A DNA stretch of 43,043 nucleotides from an uncultured Verrucomicrobia subdivision 3 bacterium (GTDB lineage: Bacteria; Verrucomicrobiota; Verrucomicrobiia; Limisphaerales; UBA11358). Of the stretch, positions 1-8,989 are shown one piece after another. The notes under the pieces were generated by a model. The model did not search any database. It saw nothing but the letters and a program-made list of their open reading frames with translations, and was not told the origin of the DNA. Both the position numbers and the translations under genes were made by a program. The stretch spans positions 1-43,043 of the forward strand of contig CAISEZ010000145.1 of the NCBI GenBank assembly GCA_903884535.1. Direction: 5' to 3'. How positions within the stretch are numbered: the first letter of the stretch is position 1; each line of letters opens with the position of its first letter.

Positions 1-102
1 GACACGGAAAACTGAATAATAACCAATGAAATCAATGGTTTCGCAATGGTTGCAAAGGGGAATTAAAACTCGCTAAAAGTGGCTAAAATCGGCCTTTTTG
101 AA

Positions 103-140
103 TTAAAAGGGCACTGCTCTACCGACTGAGCTACCAACCC
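103..140 (-). tRNA. tRNA-Lys(TTT), 5' half only, interrupted at the anticodon loop
   Basis: Read on the minus strand from 140, the sequence gives a 5' acceptor strand GGGTTGG, TA, a D arm GCTC-AGTCGGTA-GAGC, a linker A, an anticodon-stem strand GTGCC and the loop CTTTTAA with anticodon TTT. The next bases (TTCAA) cannot pair with GTGCC, and no T-arm (GTTCRANNC) or CCA-proximal acceptor strand follows in the remaining 102 bases to the window edge. The gene is therefore interrupted right after position 38. This position is used by tyrosine integrases of islands and phages, and also by some self-splicing introns, so the flank at 1-102 may be the end of an inserted element. A functional gene is unlikely unless the 3' half lies beyond the edge as a second exon. 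Confidence 0.6.
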
Positions 141-241
141 AACGCGGACGTTGGAAAATAGACTAACCCCGTCCGAAAGCAAGATTTTTCCCCGCATCAA
201 TTCGGTTGGCAGAATGGCCGCCTGACCTTTAAGCTCCCGCC

Positions 242-1363
242 GTGCGGTTGCATGACCGATATTTTTTCCGTGAATTGTTCACGCCGCTGGCGTTTGTCCT
301 CGGCGGCTTTTCCGTGCTCTGGCTCGCCGACTTTTTTTTCACCCGCATCGGCGAGATGCAGGAGCATAAATTCCAGTGGCGCGACGGCGTGGGCTATTTC
401 ATCGCCCTGTCGCCGGAATTTTTTGTGATGGCCCTGCCCATCGCGCTGCTGCTCGCGCTGCTTTACGCGCTCACCCACCACGCGCGGCACAACGAAATCA
501 CCGCGCTCCGCGCCGCCGGCGTGAGCCTGGGCCGGTTGTGCGCGCCGTATTTTGTCGTGGGGATTCTGGCCAGCGTGGTTTTGTTCGCGGTGAACGAGCT
601 GGCCGTGCCGTGCTGCGCGAAATGGGCGGAGGAAATTTTAGCCCGCCACCAGCCAAAGGTGGCCACTTTGCCGACGCAGAAAATTTTCCCGCCGGTGAAC
701 TTCCGCAATGCGCGGGCGAATCGTCTCTGGCGCATCGGCGAATATGACGCCGCACATGCCACAATGATCAATCCCAACGTGACATGGACGGTGGCCGACG
801 GTTCCTGGAAAGCGCTGCAGGCCGAACGCGCCGAATTCACGAACGGCGGCTGGCTTTTTTTCAACGCGCAACTGTTCGCCCAAAATGGCACACACGGTAA
901 TTTGGCACCGGTCTTCAACACCAATGTTTTGGCCATGCCGGAATTTGACGAGACTCCGCGCCAGATTTTGAGCGAGATCAAATTTGGCGACGCCCGCAGC
1001 CTGCGCGCCTCGCGCAGCGCGGACATCCCGCTGTCGGAAATCTGGGAATATCTTAAGTTGCATCCGCATCTGGAAGGCGACGACGCGCACTGGCTGCTCA
1101 CCAAATTTCACGGTCGCCTCGCCGCCCCGTGGACGTGTCTAGTCGTGGTCTTCATCGCCATACCGTTCGGCGCGGCGTCCGGGCGGCGAAATCTGTTCAT
1201 CGGCGTGGCCGGCAGTATTTTCATCTGTTTCGCTTTTTTTGTGCTGCAAAATGTCGGCCTGGCGCTTGGTCAGGGCGGCCATCTGCCGGGCTGGCTGGCG
1301 GCGTGGCTGCCGAATTTAGTTTTCGCCGCGCTGGGCTTGACCCTAATGCTGCGGGTGCGATGA
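242..1363 (+). CDS. LptF/LptG-family (YjgP/YjgQ) permease of the LPS export ABC transporter
   Basis: Inner-membrane permease of the Lpt machine that extracts lipopolysaccharide and hands it to the periplasmic bridge. It has 373 residues, the usual length for LptF/LptG. The N terminus (LHDRYFFREL) matches the family start of the type 'lDRYilrel'. Hydrophobic segments lie at roughly residues 14-34, 55-78 and 99-120. A soluble periplasmic domain covers about 125-285, and three closing membrane helices lie after about residue 290. The start is a GTG at 242 giving the family-like N terminus; no clear Shine-Dalgarno sequence precedes it. LptF and LptG cannot be separated with confidence by eye. No partner permease, LptB or LptC gene is in the window; the gene stands alone upstream of a sensor kinase. 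Confidence 0.82.
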   Translation: MRLHDRYFFRELFTPLAFVLGGFSVLWLADFFFTRIGEMQEHKFQWRDGVGYFIALSPEFFVMALPIALLLALLYALTHHARHNEITALRAAGVSLGRLCAPYFVVGILASVVLFAVNELAVPCCAKWAEEILARHQPKVATLPTQKIFPPVNFRNARANRLWRIGEYDAAHATMINPNVTWTVADGSWKALQAERAEFTNGGWLFFNAQLFAQNGTHGNLAPVFNTNVLAMPEFDETPRQILSEIKFGDARSLRASRSADIPLSEIWEYLKLHPHLEGDDAHWLLTKFHGRLAAPWTCLVVVFIAIPFGAASGRRNLFIGVAGSIFICFAFFVLQNVGLALGQGGHLPGWLAAWLPNLVFAALGLTLMLRVR

Positions 1364-1453
1364 GTTTTTAATTTTCAATTTTTTATTTCTCAAAACCGGC
1401 GTGGCGCAATACGTTTCAACACCCGACGGCAATTTAAAACTTAAAACGGCGAC

Positions 1454-3175
1454 GTGATTTACGAACTTGAAAAACTGAAGTTGAGCCACGAGCGGTTGCG
1501 TCTGCTGTATCAGGTCAGCAATGTCATCCACTCGACACTCGATTCGCAGGAGGCGTTGCAACTCATCGTCAGCGAGGCCGTGCGCGTGATGCGGGCTTCG
1601 AGCGGCTCGCTCGTGCTGATCAACCCCACCACGAATTTTCTCGAAATTCACGCGGCGCAGAATCTGCCGTCCGCCGCGCGGAAATTAAAATTGCGCGTCG
1701 GCGAAGGCATCACCGGCTGGGTCGCCCGCACGGGCAAACCGGCGCGCGTGGGCGACGTGACGCGCGATCCGCGCTACGTCAGTGTGCGACGCGACGTGCG
1801 GTCGGAACTCGCCGTGCCCTTGCAAGTGCAAGGGGAAGTGCGCGGCGTCATCAACGTGGATTCCGAGCGCACGGACGCCTTCGCGGCGGATGACCAGGAA
1901 TTGTTGCAGGAACTGGCGTTGCAGGCCGCGAAGGTGATTCACAACACCTGGCTTTATGAACAACTGCGTTTGAAAGTGCGGCTGTTCGAAGCGCTGGCCA
2001 GCGTGAGCCGCACCATTAATTCGACGTTGAGTCTGGACGAGGCGCTGCGCGTCATCACCAAGGAAGTGTGCGAACTGATGAGCGCGCGGATGTGCTCGCT
2101 GATGCTGCTGGATGAAAACCGCGAGTGGCTCGATTTGCGCGCGAGCTTCGGCGCGGGCACCGCCTACATTCAAAAACCGCGGCTGCCGGTCAGCGAAAGT
2201 TTGCTCGGCGTGGTGGTGCGGCGCAAAAAACCGCTTCAGGTCGCCAACGTGCAGGCCGATGCGCGCTATCAAAATGTCGAGGTGGCGCGACAGGAAGGCT
2301 TGGTTTCATTATTGAGCGTGCCGCTGGTTTTTTCAGAACAGACCATCGGGACGTTGAGCGTTTACACCGCGCGGCCTTACAATTTTTCCAACGAGGAAAT
2401 CCAGATTTTGAGCGCGCTGGCGGAATTGTCAGCCATTGCGATTGAAAAAGCGCGCCTCTACGAGCGCATCGTGGATGTGGAAGAACAGTTGCGGCAGAAC
2501 GAAAAACTTTCCGCGCTGGGCCTGCTCGCGGCCGAGGTGGCGCACGAAATTCGCAATCCGCTCACGGTGATGAAACTGCTATATCACTCGCTGGATTTGA
2601 AATTCGCGGCAAAAGATCCGCGCGCCAAAGATGCGCAGATCATCGAAGCCAAAATCGAGCACCTGAACAAAATCGTGGAGCAGATTCTGGATTTTGCGCG
2701 GACGACGGAGCCGCAGTTTGCGCCGGTGAACCTGAATGAACTGGTGGACGAACTCGGCCTGCTGGTGCGACACAAGCTCGCGAACCAAGGCATCAAACTG
2801 GTGCGCGATCTCCAGAAGGATTTACCACTCGTCGCCGGCGACGCACCGCAGTTGGAGCAGGCCTTCTTGAATTTGATGTTGAACGCTGCCGAGGCAATGT
2901 CTGATGGCGGCACGCTCACCGTTAAATCTGGCCTCTTGATGACGGAGGGTCAGCCGGCGCAGGTGGTCATGGAATTTAGGGACACCGGCGAGGGCATGAC
3001 TGCAGAATTGCAAAAACGCGCTTTCAAAACCGTGCTCGCCACGACGAAAGCCAAAGGCAGTGGCCTCGGCCTTGCCATTGTTGGCCGCATCATAGAGACG
3101 CACCACGGCCAAATTCGCGTGCGTTCGCGGCTGGGACGCGGCACGACCATCCGCATCAAGCTGCCGGTAAAATAA
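1454..3175 (+). CDS. Double-GAF sensor histidine kinase
   Basis: Soluble two-component kinase of 573 residues. The first GAF domain lies at about 20-165 and the second at about 180-335, each ending in a helical linker. A HisKA dimerisation domain at about 345-415 carries the H box VAHEIRNPL, with His364 the expected phosphorylation site. The HATPase domain at about 455-573 has an N box (LNLMLNAAEAM), a G1 box (DTGEGM) and a G2 box (GSGLGLAIVG). No transmembrane segment or receiver domain is present, and no response regulator lies next to it, so it is an orphan cytoplasmic kinase whose GAF ligand cannot be predicted. The start is a GTG at 1454, which places a short coiled segment before GAF1. 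Confidence 0.88.
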   Translation: MIYELEKLKLSHERLRLLYQVSNVIHSTLDSQEALQLIVSEAVRVMRASSGSLVLINPTTNFLEIHAAQNLPSAARKLKLRVGEGITGWVARTGKPARVGDVTRDPRYVSVRRDVRSELAVPLQVQGEVRGVINVDSERTDAFAADDQELLQELALQAAKVIHNTWLYEQLRLKVRLFEALASVSRTINSTLSLDEALRVITKEVCELMSARMCSLMLLDENREWLDLRASFGAGTAYIQKPRLPVSESLLGVVVRRKKPLQVANVQADARYQNVEVARQEGLVSLLSVPLVFSEQTIGTLSVYTARPYNFSNEEIQILSALAELSAIAIEKARLYERIVDVEEQLRQNEKLSALGLLAAEVAHEIRNPLTVMKLLYHSLDLKFAAKDPRAKDAQIIEAKIEHLNKIVEQILDFARTTEPQFAPVNLNELVDELGLLVRHKLANQGIKLVRDLQKDLPLVAGDAPQLEQAFLNLMLNAAEAMSDGGTLTVKSGLLMTEGQPAQVVMEFRDTGEGMTAELQKRAFKTVLATTKAKGSGLGLAIVGRIIETHHGQIRVRSRLGRGTTIRIKLPVK

Positions 3176-3288
3176 TTTCCAACGCGCTGTCTGCGCGGTT
3201 CGGTTGCCTTCTGTAAAAAATTTTGCACCGGAATTTTCTTGCCAGTGCCGGCGGCAAAATCATTCAATCAGCCGCTGACGAAAAATTT

Positions 3289-4887
3289 ATGAAACTCACA
3301 AAATTGCAATGGTGGGAACGGTTTCAGAAATATTACACCGAATTTCCCCAAATCGGCTTGGCGATTGATTTGAGCCGGATGAACGTGGACGACGCTTTTT
3401 TCGCCGCCATGGAACCCAGGGCCCAAAAAGCACTCGCGGATATGGACGCGCTGGAAAAGGGTGCCATCGCCAATCCCGACGAAAATCGCATGGTTGGCCA
3501 TTACTGGCTGCGAAATCCAAAACTGGCACCCACGCCGGAAATCACCCGCGAAATCGAGGACACGCTCCAAAAAATCAAAGCGTTCACCGCAGAAATTCAC
3601 TCGGGGAAAATTGTAGGAGCCGGTGGGACTTTCAAAAATTACCTATTGATCGGCATTGGTGGTTCGGCATTGGGGCCACAATTTGTCGCCCACGCGCTTG
3701 GCAATCCGGCCACAGATAAGCTTCGTCCGTTCTTTTTTGACAACACCGACCCTGATGGCATGGAGCGTGTGCTGGCAACCATCGGCGGAGACCTGAATCG
3801 GACGCTTTGCATCGTGATTTCAAAATCTGGTGGCACGAAAGAAACTCGAAATGGGATGCTTGTAGCCAAAGCTGCCTATGAAAATGCCGGGTTATTTTTT
3901 GGTCAACATGCAGTTGCGGTAACGATGTCGAAAAGTGAATTAGACAATTATTCCATTAACAACAACTGGATGGAGCGAATGCCAATGTGGGATTGGGTTG
4001 GCGGTAGAACAAGCGAACTTTCTGTAGTAGGATTGTTGCCGGCGGCATTGCAAGGCATTGATATCGACGAAATGTTGCTCGGTGCCAAAGAATGCGATCA
4101 GTTGAATCGGCAAAAGAATCCGTTAAAGTGTCCCTCTATGCTTCTTTCTTTGGCTTGGTATGCTTCTGGTAACGGTAAAGGATTGAAAAACATGGTTCTT
4201 CTTCCTTACAAAGATCGGCTGGAGTTTTTCTCAAAATATTTGCAGCAATTGGTCATGGAATCACTCGGAAAAGAATTGGATTTGGATAACAATGTGGTTC
4301 ATCAAGGGATCACTGTCCTTGGAAACAAGGGAGCCACAGATCAGCATTCCTATATTCAACAATTACGCGATGGATTGAATGATTACTTTGCCACATTTAT
4401 TGAAGTCTTAGAAGATCATTCAGGACCTAGCATCGCGGTAGAAGGCAATTTTACTTCAGGCGATTTTTTGCACGGTTTTTATCTCGGCACACGTCAGGCA
4501 CTTGCAGAAAATGATCGGGAGTCAATAACCATGACCATCCAGAAAGTATCCCCTTATTCGATAGGGTCTATGATTGCGCTCTTTGAACGTGCGGTAAGTT
4601 ATTACGCATTTATTGTTAACATCAATGCTTACCATCAACCAGGCGTTGAGGCTGGTAAAAAGGCGGCGGCAACTGTAATTTTAGTTCAAAATAAAACAGT
4701 CAATTATTTGAGGACAAACTCAGCGCAATGGTTTACTGTGGAGGCAATTGCAAAACATATTGGGTTCGATGATGAACCTGAGTTGATTTTCAAAATTTGC
4801 AATCATCTTTCAAAAAATCCCGGATCAAAAATTAACGCTAGTGTTAGTGATTCACTTGGCCAAAAGAAATATTCAGGGTATAATTAG
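3289..4887 (+). CDS. pgi: Glucose-6-phosphate isomerase
   Basis: Interconverts glucose-6-phosphate and fructose-6-phosphate in glycolysis and gluconeogenesis. It has 532 residues from the ATG at 3289. An upstream in-frame TTG at 3223 would add 22 residues of non-family sequence, so I prefer the ATG. Recognisable family blocks are LIGIGGSALGPQF, the sugar-phosphate-binding SKSGGTKET, DWVGGRTS, and QHSYIQQLRDG near the active site. The gene ends 12 bases before mnmG on the same strand, so the two are probably cotranscribed. Base composition changes inside the gene: the first roughly 550 bases are GC-rich like the surroundings, while the remainder uses AT-ending codons heavily. Confidence 0.93.
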   Translation: MKLTKLQWWERFQKYYTEFPQIGLAIDLSRMNVDDAFFAAMEPRAQKALADMDALEKGAIANPDENRMVGHYWLRNPKLAPTPEITREIEDTLQKIKAFTAEIHSGKIVGAGGTFKNYLLIGIGGSALGPQFVAHALGNPATDKLRPFFFDNTDPDGMERVLATIGGDLNRTLCIVISKSGGTKETRNGMLVAKAAYENAGLFFGQHAVAVTMSKSELDNYSINNNWMERMPMWDWVGGRTSELSVVGLLPAALQGIDIDEMLLGAKECDQLNRQKNPLKCPSMLLSLAWYASGNGKGLKNMVLLPYKDRLEFFSKYLQQLVMESLGKELDLDNNVVHQGITVLGNKGATDQHSYIQQLRDGLNDYFATFIEVLEDHSGPSIAVEGNFTSGDFLHGFYLGTRQALAENDRESITMTIQKVSPYSIGSMIALFERAVSYYAFIVNINAYHQPGVEAGKKAAATVILVQNKTVNYLRTNSAQWFTVEAIAKHIGFDDEPELIFKICNHLSKNPGSKINASVSDSLGQKKYSGYN

Positions 4888-4899
4888 TTTGGATAATCC

Positions 4900-6834
4900 A
4901 TGTTTGTATATCCGAAAAAGTATGATGTCATTGTTGTTGGGGCTGGCCACGCCGGGGTTGAGGCTGCATTAGCTGCAGCGCGAATGGGTTGCCAGACTTT
5001 GCTTCTAACGATTAATGCTGACTCCATTGGACAAATGTCTTGCAATCCAGCAATTGGAGGATTAGCAAAGGGGCACTTGGCCCGCGAAATTGACGCTTTA
5101 GGCGGTGAAATGGGTAAGGCAACTGATATGACCGGCCTCCAATTTCGGATGCTGAATAAAAAAAGGGGGCCGGCTGTTTGGGCTCCACGCGCTCAATGTG
5201 ATAAAAAAGCCTACCAATTTCGCTTGAAGTGGGTTTGCGAATCGGAGCTGAACCTTGATGTAAAGCAAGGTCAGTCGGCCAAAATAGTTCATAAAGACGG
5301 AATAGCACTAGGCGTAGAAACAACGCTGGAGGTTCAGTATCTTGCCAACGCGGTAGTCATTACCACAGGCACCTTTCTGCGCGGCCTAATGCATATAGGT
5401 GCAAACCAACAATCCGGAGGCCGCGCTGGCGATTCAGCCGCTATGAGCCTTTCAGGCTCTCTTAAAGAAATTGGTCTTGAGTTGGGGAGACTGAAGACCG
5501 GCACGCCGCCAAGACTTTTGCGCCGATCCATTGATTTTTCAAAAATGGAAACCCAAGGTGGAGATGAGCCGGTTCCATTTTTTACATTTTGGAAAAACGA
5601 TTTGTTCCACATGGAACAATCCCATGTTCCGTCTCCTGTTTTAAGTCTTTCGGGTGGAAAATATCCTCCGGGATCAATTTTGGATCGGATTAAGGGCCAA
5701 TTGCCCTGTTACATCACCTTTACAACCCAAAAGACAGCGGAGATTGTTCGCGCTAATTTGCATAAATCGCCAATGTATTCAGGCATCATTGAAGGGGTTG
5801 GGCCACGCTATTGTCCTTCGATTGAAGATAAAATTGTAAAATTTTCCGATAAAGAACGTCATCAGATTTTCATTGAGCCAGAAGGAATTGGAACGGATGA
5901 ATTTTACGTCAATGGTTTTTCAACCAGTCTGCCGTTTGAGGTGCAAATAGATTTGGTGCGCACGATTATCGGTTGCGAGAATGCAGAAATATTAAGGCCG
6001 GCCTATGCAGTGGAATACGATTTCGCTTTTCCAACCCAACTTCATCCAACGCTGGAAACTAAAGTTTGCGCCAATCTGTTTTTGGCAGGACAAATAAATG
6101 GCACCTCTGGTTATGAAGAAGCTGCAGGGCAAGGATTGATGGCGGGTATAAATGCTGCGCGAAAAGTAAAACATCTTCAGTCGGTTGTGCTGGGACGCGA
6201 TCAAGCTTACATCGGCGTTTTGATAGATGATCTGGTCACAAAAGGAACTATTGAACCCTACCGCATGTTCACGTCCCGAGCCGAGTATCGTTTACTCTTG
6301 CGACAGGACAATGCCGATTTAAGATTAAGCCAAATTGGTTATGAGATTGGATTGCTTCCCGCACGAAATTATGAACAATTCAAAGCCAAAGAATTGTTAA
6401 TAAAAAATGAAATAAAACGTTTATCGCAAACATTTTACGGAAGCAGTTCTCTTTCTAAAATTCTTTCACGTCCGGAGTTGAATTATACCCAAATGCCACA
6501 ACGGTTGGAGACTTTGCCAGAAGAAGTTATACAGCAAGTCGAAATAGCGGTAAAATATGCCGGTTATGTGGGGCGGCAGGAATTAGAAGTGGCTCGCGCT
6601 AAAAATTTGGAAGACAAACAAATTCCACCCAGTTTTGATTTTACTACGGTGCCAAGCTTGCGATTGGAGGCTCGACAAAAATTTGAAACCATTCGCCCGG
6701 CAACGATTGGTCAGGCGGCGCGAATTTCAGGTGTATCCCCCGCGGACATCAGCATTCTGATGGTTTGGCTGAAACGTTCGGCCATTTCCAAGATCGAGTC
6801 CGAACCTGTGTGCGCGGCAGAATTGGAAAAATAA
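4900..6834 (+). CDS. mnmG: tRNA uridine-5-carboxymethylaminomethyl(34) synthesis enzyme MnmG
   Basis: FAD-dependent enzyme (GidA) that, with MnmE, modifies U34 in the wobble position of certain tRNAs, using methylene-tetrahydrofolate. Its 644 residues fit the family length. The Rossmann FAD motif VVGAGHAGVEAA lies at about residues 11-22. It is followed by the family signatures MSCNPAIGGLAKGHL and GRLKTGTPPRL, the dinucleotide-binding FLAGQINGTSGYEEA, and a C-terminal helical domain (about 550-640) containing AARISGVSPADI. The start is the ATG at 4900, 12 bases after the pgi stop. Codon use is strikingly AT-rich compared with neighbours on both sides, until about the last 40 codons. Confidence 0.95.
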   Translation: MFVYPKKYDVIVVGAGHAGVEAALAAARMGCQTLLLTINADSIGQMSCNPAIGGLAKGHLAREIDALGGEMGKATDMTGLQFRMLNKKRGPAVWAPRAQCDKKAYQFRLKWVCESELNLDVKQGQSAKIVHKDGIALGVETTLEVQYLANAVVITTGTFLRGLMHIGANQQSGGRAGDSAAMSLSGSLKEIGLELGRLKTGTPPRLLRRSIDFSKMETQGGDEPVPFFTFWKNDLFHMEQSHVPSPVLSLSGGKYPPGSILDRIKGQLPCYITFTTQKTAEIVRANLHKSPMYSGIIEGVGPRYCPSIEDKIVKFSDKERHQIFIEPEGIGTDEFYVNGFSTSLPFEVQIDLVRTIIGCENAEILRPAYAVEYDFAFPTQLHPTLETKVCANLFLAGQINGTSGYEEAAGQGLMAGINAARKVKHLQSVVLGRDQAYIGVLIDDLVTKGTIEPYRMFTSRAEYRLLLRQDNADLRLSQIGYEIGLLPARNYEQFKAKELLIKNEIKRLSQTFYGSSSLSKILSRPELNYTQMPQRLETLPEEVIQQVEIAVKYAGYVGRQELEVARAKNLEDKQIPPSFDFTTVPSLRLEARQKFETIRPATIGQAARISGVSPADISILMVWLKRSAISKIESEPVCAAELEK

Positions 6835-7006
6835 CCTGTGCTTTGTTGGGCAGAAAATTGTCTGATAATCACATTTGCGAAAACCGGCCCGGATATTAAC
6901 CTGATGATTTCTTCTCTGTCACCAACGTGTCACTAATCATTTTTAAATTTTTTGATGGATTGTAACCGAGCAAATAACTATACCAAGACCTTCACCACCA
7001 CCACTC

Positions 7007-8410
7007 ATGAAAAAAAATCCTCGCAACGAAATCAGCCGCCGCCATTTCCTAGCCACCGCCGGAGCGGCGATGGTGTTACCGATGATTGTCCCCGGCTGCG
7101 CCGTCGGTCGCGCGGGTCGCTCCCGGCCGTCCAACCGCATTAACCTTGGTGTCGTCGGCTGGGGCATGCAAGGGCCTGGCAACACCAAATCGTTTTTGGT
7201 TGAAGACGATTGCCAGGTGGTGGCCGCGTGTGACCTTGATAAAAATCATCTGCAAAGTGCCGTTGACACGATCAATGACCACTACCAGAACAAATCCTGT
7301 GCGGCCTATCATGACTTTCGCGAAATGATGGCACGGGACGACATTGATGCCGTGATGCTAGCCGTGCCGGATCACTGGCATGCCTTGGTGGCCACGGAAG
7401 CGGCGCGGCGCAAGAAAGATGTCTATGGCGAAAAACCCCTGGCACACACCATCGCGGAACAGCAAGCCATTGTTCGAGCCGTGCAAAAAAATAAAATCAT
7501 CTGGCAAACCGGTTCCTGGCAGCGCTCGGGCGCGACGTTCCGCAAGGCGGCTGAAATTGTGCGCAACGGATTGATTGGCAAACTGGTTCACGTGGAAGTC
7601 GGCTTGCCTGCTGGTCATACTGATTTCGCCCACACCAAAACAGCACTGGTTAATAAACTGGCGGCGTTGCCTGAAAAAATCACCAACCCCGCGCTGGTCT
7701 TGCCAGGCACGGCGGCGTGGAATCTGGCCGTCACTGAGCCGCCGCCGGAATTGGATTTCGAGACGTGGATCGGGCCGGCGAAAATGGAACCTTACATTCA
7801 AGCGCGCATCCACATGAACTGGCGCTGGAACTACAACACCGGCGGCGGCCAGTTGCTCGATTGGATCGGGCACCACTGCGACATCGCCCACTGGGGCATG
7901 GATTGCGATCGCTCCGGTCCTTCCGAGGTTGAAGGCCACGGCGATTTTCCTGATGCCAATGCCGTGTGGAACACCTGCACGAAATATCGAATTGAATTGA
8001 AGTATCCCAACGATGTCACCATGACGATTGCCGGTGGGCATGACGACATCCGCAGCGGCACCAAGTGGATCGGGACGGATGGCTGGGTGTGGGTGGATCG
8101 CGGCGGTTTCGAAGGCTCCAATCCGGAATGGAAAAAGTATAAAAACCTGCCCGAAGAATTCCGCAAAGTGAAGCTCTATGAATCACGCGGCCATCAGCGC
8201 AACTTTTTGGATTGCGTCAAATCACGCCAGCCCACGATCACGCCAGCGGAAACCGCCCATCATTCAGCCATTCCCGGCCACCTGGGATTGATTTCCATGC
8301 GCCTCGGCCGGAAAATCAAGTGGAGCGTCGCGCACGAAACAATTCACAATGACGCCGAGGCGACCAAACTGATGAGCCGCGACTACCGGTCTCCGTGGCA
8401 TCTCAGCTGA
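7007..8410 (+). CDS. Tat-exported Gfo/Idh/MocA-family oxidoreductase
   Basis: Putative NAD(P)-dependent sugar or polyol dehydrogenase of 467 residues. The N terminus has a twin-arginine signal, SRRHFLATAG at about residues 9-18. A hydrophobic stretch and VPGC follow, so it could also be a lipoprotein. The Rossmann domain begins at about residue 46 (LGVVGWGMQGPG), and the family EKPLAH motif, with the active-site lysine, is near residue 143. The C-terminal substrate domain contains WNYNTGGGQLLDWIGHH. Secreted members of this family are numerous in Verrucomicrobiota and Planctomycetota, where they are linked to polysaccharide breakdown. The exact substrate cannot be read from the sequence. It stands alone between mnmG and the GntR operon. 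Confidence 0.87.
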   Translation: MKKNPRNEISRRHFLATAGAAMVLPMIVPGCAVGRAGRSRPSNRINLGVVGWGMQGPGNTKSFLVEDDCQVVAACDLDKNHLQSAVDTINDHYQNKSCAAYHDFREMMARDDIDAVMLAVPDHWHALVATEAARRKKDVYGEKPLAHTIAEQQAIVRAVQKNKIIWQTGSWQRSGATFRKAAEIVRNGLIGKLVHVEVGLPAGHTDFAHTKTALVNKLAALPEKITNPALVLPGTAAWNLAVTEPPPELDFETWIGPAKMEPYIQARIHMNWRWNYNTGGGQLLDWIGHHCDIAHWGMDCDRSGPSEVEGHGDFPDANAVWNTCTKYRIELKYPNDVTMTIAGGHDDIRSGTKWIGTDGWVWVDRGGFEGSNPEWKKYKNLPEEFRKVKLYESRGHQRNFLDCVKSRQPTITPAETAHHSAIPGHLGLISMRLGRKIKWSVAHETIHNDAEATKLMSRDYRSPWHLS

Positions 8411-8517
8411 TCGCGCCACCGCAAACATCACCGCAAGTTTTTCGCCGTAACCGGCGCTGCACTTTGAAGTGCTTTGCCGGCCAGGATTTTCCTGCTACAG
8501 GTGAAAATCAAAACCGC

Positions 8518-8546
8518 TTGACATGCACCCTTAACTGTCCTACTGT
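8518..8546 (+). promoter_or_regulatory. Predicted sigma-70-type promoter of the GntR-ABC operon
   Basis: A perfect -35 hexamer TTGACA at 8518-8523 is followed after 17 bases by TACTGT at 8541-8546 as a -10. Transcription would begin just before the GntR start codon at 8569, leaving a very short leader. The spacing is ideal, but the -10 has only partial agreement with consensus. Confidence 0.5.
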
Positions 8547-8555
8547 CCTATGACA
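8544..8555. promoter_or_regulatory. Possible GntR operator (inverted repeat TGTC-N4-GACA)
   Basis: TGTCCTATGACA is an inverted repeat with 4-base arms and a 4-base spacer. It overlaps the predicted -10 element and sits immediately upstream of the regulator gene. A second TGTCCTA copy lies 8 bases upstream. Position and symmetry suit autorepression by the YtrA-like regulator encoded next; this is inference only. Confidence 0.35.
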
Positions 8556-8568
8556 CTAAAACACAGCC

Positions 8569-8985
8569 ATGATTTTCAAAGTCGATTTCAAATCAGGCAA
8601 GCCGGTCTTCCTTCAGCTCGTGGACCAGATCCGTTACGCGGCGGCGTCCGGCGTGTTGCAGGCCGGCGAAGCGCTGCCGTCCATCCGCCCGCTTGCCGAA
8701 GAGTTGCGCGTCAACCGTAACACCATTGCCAAGGCTTACGCCGAACTGGAAAATCAGGGCGTCATCGAAACCCAGCCGGGCAAAGGCTGTTTTCTCAAGG
8801 AAAATAATTCGCCGTTCACCAAACCGATCCGCCAGAAACTGCTCGTCGCGGAAATTGACGAGGCCGTCGTCATGGCGCATCACCTGCAGGTGGATCGCGA
8901 GAAATTTTTGGCCTTGGTTAAAGAACGCCTCGATTACTTTGAACAGCAATCGGGCGCTCGCAAGGAAAACGATTCAAAAGGCTGA
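8569..8985 (+). CDS. GntR-family (YtrA-type) transcriptional regulator
   Basis: Short 138-residue GntR regulator. A winged helix-turn-helix lies at about residues 8-78 (QLVDQIRYAAASGVLQAGE, then LAEELRVNRNTIAKAYAELE). A helical tail of about 60 residues takes the place of a large effector domain, which defines the YtrA class. Members of this class usually control the ABC transporter genes that follow them, and here the ATPase starts 4 bases after its stop. The start is the ATG at 8569. Likely role: repressor of its own operon through a site overlapping the promoter just upstream. Confidence 0.9.
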   Translation: MIFKVDFKSGKPVFLQLVDQIRYAAASGVLQAGEALPSIRPLAEELRVNRNTIAKAYAELENQGVIETQPGKGCFLKENNSPFTKPIRQKLLVAEIDEAVVMAHHLQVDREKFLALVKERLDYFEQQSGARKENDSKG

Positions 8986-8989
8986 TCGC

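Noticed and set aside
463-1104. Long minus-strand open frames opposite the LptF/LptG-type gene
   Set aside because: They lie wholly inside a well-supported gene, show no family motif and have the arginine/alanine-rich look of antisense frames in GC-rich DNA.
1685-2272. 195-codon minus-strand frame within the sensor kinase gene
   Set aside because: His/Arg/Ala-rich shadow of a clear GAF-containing gene.
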